Part shown: positions 7,701-8,061 of the stretch, piece by piece
Layout of the letters: each line of letters starts with the position of its first letter
Numbering within the stretch: the stretch's first letter is position 1
Origin: Candidatus Altimarinota bacterium
Lineage (GTDB): Bacteria > Patescibacteriota > Gracilibacteria > UM-FILTER-43-11
Assembly (NCBI GenBank): GCA_029934675.1
Contig: JAOZLT010000064.1
Coordinates: 1 to 8,061, forward strand
Direction of reading: 5' to 3'
DNA length: 8,061 nucleotides
Program-made: the position numbers and the translations under genes
The notes under the pieces: generated by a model
Told to the model about the DNA's origin: nothing
The model's input: only the letters and a program-made list of their open reading frames with translations
Databases searched by the model: none

Positions 7701-8061
7701 TAATTTGTTCAGATACCATAGTTAATCCAGTAACAACTGATGCAACTTGTGATGAGACTGGCATCACATTTGTTCCTGTACCAACTGCGCATGGTAGTTA
7801 TAATGTAAAAGTATATGTAGAGGATAACCATGATTTTTCAGCAACAGGTACTAATCAACAAAGTTATGATGTTGAAGATGTCGCTCCAACATTAATAAGC
7901 TACGATGTAACCGATACTCCAAGTATCTCAGCTGGTGGTTCGGATACAATTAATTTTACAGCAAAAATACATGATGATAATGGAGATAATGATATAACAT
8001 CGGTCGATGGATATTATTATGACGATACTGCAGTTAACTTATCAAGCGGAGTATGTAGTGC
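1691..8061 (+). CDS. Giant secreted multi-domain protein with four LamG domains (3' end outside window)
   Basis: One open frame of at least 2123 codons, read through with no stop and still open at the window edge. It starts MKKSFRKLLIGLTALSFVAI: a basic N-terminus, then a hydrophobic stretch (8-26) typical of a signal peptide or anchor. Domains in order: N-terminal beta-type domain (about 35-245, ending YPLVLDPTL); module A1 (251-374); inserted domain (378-486); module B1 (497-625); LamG 1 (641-855); LamG 2 (902-1113); LamG 3 (1181-1389); LamG 4 (1429-1637), with Ig/PKD-like halves between; module A2 (1682-1796); module B2 (1804-2063) interrupted by a carbohydrate-binding-like domain; then a new Ig-like domain. 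The protein is rich in Thr, Ser, Asp and Asn and poor in Lys and Arg, as expected outside the cell. Likely role: adhesion or binding of glycans or proteins at the surface; no catalytic motif was recognised. ATG 1691 is the only start placing a signal at the N-terminus; no Shine-Dalgarno is visible. Anchor type is unknown without the C-terminus. Confidence 0.93.
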   Translation, partial: MKKSFRKLLIGLTALSFVAIGVFFTLQAPQITGPTVDESVTDVVEFKFDFLKDSRQTVEITFGANSVQMMSDEHEGIYEIVGNEITFIHTDGRKKDRYIKSPNELKHYTHYNSATKVCLNDIAIASNGVKCSESETYTFTNAVLHRTDDGKIEVYYFPGVHLDDTEADKNLLAYTSGVLNNEQIESLYISGGSNKLFTIPIPFVEDKDGEDIPVSYQIKGENHNQLTLTFNAEPEQYPLVLDPTLDTEISVTNESPVPTTTVSDGGSAVASPTEVGNNITFTSTAKDINTDQYYLAICKTDSVTVGNDTFPTCGGGKWPEANPTVKASDVQATETYTTLVGDAESNDWYAFVCDKRPTANSPICYPASSSGDQGSAIGTISFTGIPSDTDNITIDSINYEFDTGGACTGGEDVCVDISSALTTTSVAIALATAEAGTSSSMQSRAKIVYVYADTHGVAGNSLGMTEGQDTGNYIALSGATLAGGSDANASPFNVNHIPSFGTVTVTDTSNGEINPGDNLRFTLPQAQITETDTVDTQDTIDMYICATVGFTYGASAACTGTEVCNDTGVNPATTDATCDETGNNLVPPTDTGGSEDFYVYVQDVHYSEGSGTNQQSYTISNTAPTHDTPELDVHMPILPNSVGYWQFEDGSGATAFDDETDNDNNGSCTNCPTWTAEGYSGGAYDFDGTDDVIIVSDDDSLDMGYEDFTLDLWVKRNVISSPYQEFLIDKKVASTNLAGYYLAVETSNKISLKIANGSSQVSVQTSSTISDTSWHHIVASVDRDVAVKFYIDGALDSTQTGITTGSSWNLDSSHNLDIGRYTGASNPNYFFNGKMDEINIYNRALTADEITAQYNSYTTPGTTAYTDSNMDLSCKAINIADHDSDTTTTIFNWEKDSSSTTVLNMPFDSNITSTTTDAVLDYSGNDNHGQLGAGTTSYVPTWTSSGIKGGAYDFDGSNDVIIVDDADSLDFSDNFTIEAWIYPDATVADELIMKGPGSSTAAYEMYINNLKINWRLNNNAKYITSTSSLTQSAWNHVAITYDKSLGSDNMKIYINGTQDATTGDYAVSVSANTYDVSIGAYSNSSYGFDGKMDEIRMYNSTISAEQIAQNYNNGKPLYNTIVNQEIAEGDASWQCKATINDAQPVNSDSITDSSNSINPSNSEPVQNIPSAHAHALLDTDSVGYWQFEDGDLTSNILDETANSNDGSCTNCPTWTEEGAVGGGYDFDGVNDYLEFGDQATLDFGTSDFTYLAWIKTTSSARQQIMGEYDAYPLYYIELNNGSFSSRIGYDSDNNFSLSSGTAINDGEWHHVVTVYDRDDNMTRYVDGSIYGSATSISSISASNLDNANAFRIGASGGGTPLYYFDGMIDETHAYDRALTATEIKNLYNNQSYTYGTMDLGLSSVDLSDTDSDATAVTVDWRESDTSLAVLNMSFNENITSTTADAVKDYSSYENHGTLASSTATPTWTNATTCGNDTGGCYSFDGGDYLTIADSSSLDITSEITVSAWIKPNTLTTDYQRIICKENTGGAYSIQTRADGKLNFYLNAYSFESSASDITVSQWNYVVASYDQADIKLYVNGLSVLDTPLSPVAIGTTDVDLTIGARPNGTLNFNGLIDEVKIYDTALTQAQITSNYNAGIPNYQNIAYGETTIGETWSANMTITDEDGEDSTTIISNDLEILGFSTVPSDGSSSTTTPTNVGDDVTFTATANVAGTSQWYLAICKTDAVTAGDDTAPTCDGGNWAISTATTDEAEATTTYTALSGDAESNVWYAFACDKVSGGGACSPSSQGSGNSGSPFAVNHQSTFTEILITDQTLTPTQLLTDGDMETTGVGDWGGANSVTLTKETTNPHGGSQCLKVAYGGTANYFAYQNFLTIGKRYRIIGWARGDGTVAPYLYTNAMSWTGTSSTDWQWIDISSPIPEAAISVIFRSTASSSGYVEFDDISVYEINTIEPGESLRFTLPKEQIADEDTTSSQDTINMYVCSDATTAFDYSTNSCTDGSLICSDTIVNPVTTDATCDETGITFVPVPTAHGSYNVKVYVEDNHDFSATGTNQQSYDVEDVAPTLISYDVTDTPSISAGGSDTINFTAKIHDDNGDNDITSVDGYYYDDTAVNLSSGVCS
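1793..2425 (+). other. N-terminal beta-type domain ending YPLVLDPTL
   Basis: Residues about 35-245 alternate hydrophobic and polar residues as in beta sandwiches (VVEFKFDF, TVEITF, NEITFIHTDGR, KIEVYYFPGV, QLTLTFNAEPEQ) and close with YPLVLDPTL at 237-245. This closing motif is common, from memory, just before repeat arrays in large surface proteins of uncultured bacteria. Function not recognised. Confidence 0.6.
2441..2812 (+). repeat. Module A, copy 1 (four-cysteine 'CKTD' module)
   Basis: Shares with copy 2 (6734-7078) the ordered blocks VGNNITFT / VGDDVTFT, YYLAICKTDSVT / WYLAICKTDAVT, PTCGGGKW / PTCDGGNW, ATETYTTLVGDAESNDWYAFVCDK / ATTTYTALSGDAESNVWYAFACDK, and a final Cys plus Pro and Ser. 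All four cysteines are kept between copies, suggesting disulfides outside the cell. Function unknown; such modules recur in surface proteins of CPR bacteria (memory, not checked). Confidence 0.8.
2822..3148 (+). other. Inserted domain between modules A1 and B1
   Basis: About 109 residues: GTISFTGIPSDTDNITIDS, then INYEF, VCVDISSALTTTSVAIALA, KIVYVYADTHGVAGNSLGM and SGATLAGG. The layout (TIDGxxYxF ... AxNLxxAI ... VxxTAxxxGxAGNxI ... SGATLxGG) resembles a module I recall from phage structural and large bacterial surface proteins; here the inner part is divergent. Copy 2 of the A-B pair has only a short GSGNSG link in this place, so this is an insertion in copy 1 or a loss in copy 2. Its codon use (about 24% C-ending) matches the scaffold. 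Confidence 0.6.
3158..3568 (+). repeat. SPFxVNH link and module B, copy 1
   Basis: Begins SPFNVNHIPSFG (copy 2: SPFAVNHQSTFT) and carries VTVTDT, EINPGDNLRFTLPQAQI, DTQDTIDMYICA, CNDTGVNPATTDATCDETG, FYVYVQDVHYSEGSGTNQ and QSYTISN. Copy 2 (7079-7144 plus 7545-7879) keeps every block, including four cysteines (MYIC / MYVC, ACTG / SCTD, VCND / ICSD, TCDE / TCDE). It is probably a beta-sandwich; function not recognised. Confidence 0.75.
3611..4255 (+). other. LamG domain 1 (VGYWQFED type)
   Basis: Concanavalin A-like/LamG beta-sandwich of about 215 residues. Landmarks: VGYWQFEDGSG, GGAYDFDGTDDVIIV, FTLDLWVK, SWHHIVASVD, VKFYIDGALDSTQTG, LDIGRY, FFNGKMDEINIYNRALTADEI and QYN. These blocks and their order are diagnostic of LamG_3-type domains, which bind sugars or proteins. 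An unusual SCTNC pair replaces the common GTLTNG-like stretch. The core strongly prefers T- and A-ending codons: only about 6 of 172 codons end in C. Confidence 0.92.
4289..4393 (+). other. Ig/PKD-like first half, copy 1
   Basis: DSNMDLSCKAINIADHDSD followed by TTTTIFNWEKDSSST. Copy 2 at 5879-5971 reads MDLGLSSVDLSDTDSD, TAVTVDWRESDTSL. In archaeal and bacterial surface proteins this D-x-D-x-D plus W pattern begins an Ig/PKD-like domain whose second half carries ET-GE-W-C. Here a whole LamG domain sits between the halves. Confidence 0.5.
4394..5029 (+). other. LamG domain 2 (VLNMxF type)
   Basis: About 212 residues: TVLNMPFDSNITSTTTDAV, LDYSGNDNHGQL, GGAYDFDGSNDVIIV, FTIEAWIYP, AWNHVAITYD, MKIYINGTQDATTG, VSIGAY, FDGKMDEIRMYNSTISAEQI and NYNNG. 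Its opening is shared with LamG 4 and differs from that of LamG 1 and 3. About 7% of core codons end in C. Confidence 0.9.
5045..5230 (+). other. Ig/PKD-like second half, copy 1, and link to LamG 3
   Basis: NTIVNQEIAEGDASWQCKATINDAQ corresponds to QNIAYGETTIGETWSANMTITDEDG at 6617-6691, and SDSITDSSNSI to STTIISNDLEI. A Pro/His/Ala-rich link (SEPVQNIPSAHAHALLDTD) then leads into LamG 3, resembling NTAPTHDTPELDVHMPILP before LamG 1. About a quarter of codons end in C. Confidence 0.5.
5231..5857 (+). other. LamG domain 3 (VGYWQFED type)
   Basis: About 209 residues: SVGYWQFEDGD, SCTNCPTWT, GGGYDFDGVNDYLEF, FTYLAWIKT, EWHHVVTVYDR, TRYVDGSIYG, FRIGAS, YFDGMIDETHAYDRALTATEI and LYNNQ. It shares the start and the SCTNC pair with LamG 1; TGTACTAATTGTCCAAC is identical at 3692-3708 and 5312-5328. 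After that point the two domains diverge, although both keep LamG landmarks. Confidence 0.9.
5879..5971 (+). other. Ig/PKD-like first half, copy 2
   Basis: MDLGLSSVDLSDTDSDATA and VTVDWRESDTSL match the segment at 4298-4393 (MDLSCKAINIADHDSD, FNWEKDSSST). The cysteine of copy 1 is replaced by leucine here, and copy 2's second half also lacks its WQC cysteine, so the pair of cysteines is present in copy 1 and lost together in copy 2. Confidence 0.5.
5975..6603 (+). other. LamG domain 4 (VLNMxF type)
   Basis: About 209 residues: VLNMSFNENITSTTADAVK, DYSSYENHGTL, CYSFDGGDYLTI, ITVSAWIKP, QWNYVVASYDQ, IKLYVNGLSVL, LTIGAR, FNGLIDEVKIYDTALTQAQI and NYNAG. It is paired with LamG 2 by its opening block. 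It carries an extra CGNDTGGC segment before the SFDG strand. About 8% of core codons end in C. Confidence 0.9.
6617..6730 (+). other. Ig/PKD-like second half, copy 2
   Basis: YQNIAYGETTIGETWSANMT, ITDEDGEDSTTIISNDLEI. This corresponds to the segment after LamG 2. GETW plus the D-G-D and SN-L-I ending are typical of the C-terminal half of this domain type. About a third of codons end in C, against about 8% in the preceding LamG core. Confidence 0.5.
6734..7078 (+). repeat. Module A, copy 2
   Basis: Second copy of the CKTD module, about 115 residues, with the four conserved cysteines (AICKTD, PTCDGG, FACDK, GACSP). It runs into GSGNSGSPFAVNH with no inserted domain, unlike copy 1. Together with B2 it closes the LamG array on the right as A1-B1 opens it on the left. 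Confidence 0.8.
7079..7879 (+). repeat. Module B, copy 2, split by an inserted domain
   Basis: SPFAVNHQSTFTEILITDQTL (7079-7141) is followed by a foreign domain, and the module resumes with IEPGESLRFTLPKEQIADE, SQDTINMYVCS, VNPVTTDATCDETG, YNVKVYVEDNHDFSATGTNQ and QSY. In copy 1 the same blocks are continuous (TVTDTSNGEINPGDNLRFTL). All four cysteines are kept. Confidence 0.75.
7145..7543 (+). other. Carbohydrate-binding-like (CBM4/9-type jelly roll) domain inserted in module B2
   Basis: About 133 residues: LLTDGDMETTGVGDWGG, TLTKETTNPHGGSQCLKVAY, FAYQNFLTIGKRYRIIGWAR, SSTDWQWIDIS and GYVEFDDISVYEI. The order N/DGDxE...W, HxGxxxLxV, Y..xxxWA, W and FDDxSV is the usual signature of family 4/9-type carbohydrate-binding modules and related jelly rolls. 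Sugar binding is inferred, not shown. C-ending codons are rare (about 8-9%), as in the LamG cores. Confidence 0.65.
7880..8061 (+). other. Start of a further Ig-like domain, cut by the window edge
   Basis: VAPTLISYDVTDTPSISAGG, SDTINFTAKIHDDNGDNDI, TSVDGYYYDD, SGVCS. APT plus a strand, AGGxxxINFTA and a D-x-N-G-D turn are typical of bacterial Ig/PKD-like repeats. The protein therefore continues beyond the window with at least one more beta domain. Confidence 0.6.

Overview
The window looks like bacterial DNA of low to medium GC content, most probably from the Candidate Phyla Radiation (Patescibacteria). This is inferred from the style of the large surface protein (LamG repeats opening with VGYWQFED, 'CKTD' cysteine modules, a YPLVLDPT motif), from the absence of a clear Shine-Dalgarno sequence before any of the three genes, and from the AT-rich palindromic intergenic DNA. 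No rRNA or housekeeping marker is present to prove it.

Left part (1-1359, minus strand): two phosphoribosyltransferase genes in the same direction, 63 bases apart. The upstream one (673-1359) encodes a uracil phosphoribosyltransferase-like protein (upp). The downstream one (609 to beyond base 1) encodes a general phosphoribosyltransferase-domain protein. Its reading frame is cut by a single in-frame TAG at 325-327, and recognisable family sequence, including the PRPP loop, continues in the same frame after it. Together they suggest base or nucleotide salvage, with the second gene possibly inactivated.

Middle (1360-1690): a divergent intergenic region with a large imperfect inverted repeat built from copies of ATTACAAGATTA, a possible upp promoter and, close to the next start codon, a perfect 20-base palindrome.

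Right part (1691-8061, plus strand): one uninterrupted open reading frame of at least 2123 codons, still open at the window edge. Translation line by line found no stop in frame. It encodes a giant secreted or membrane-anchored modular protein. The order is: N-terminal hydrophobic segment; a beta-type N-terminal domain ending YPLVLDPTL; module A1; an inserted domain; module B1; four LamG (concanavalin A-like) domains arranged as two duplicated pairs with Ig/PKD-like halves between them; module A2; module B2, itself interrupted by a carbohydrate-binding-like domain; and the start of another Ig-like domain. The likely role is adhesion or glycan/protein binding at the cell surface.

The most interesting signal is compositional. 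The LamG cores and the domain inserted in B2 use very few C-ending codons (about 3-10% by hand count), while the connecting segments of the same gene use about 24-32%. The switches fall close to domain edges. This suggests that binding domains have been swapped as cassettes into an older, nested scaffold.
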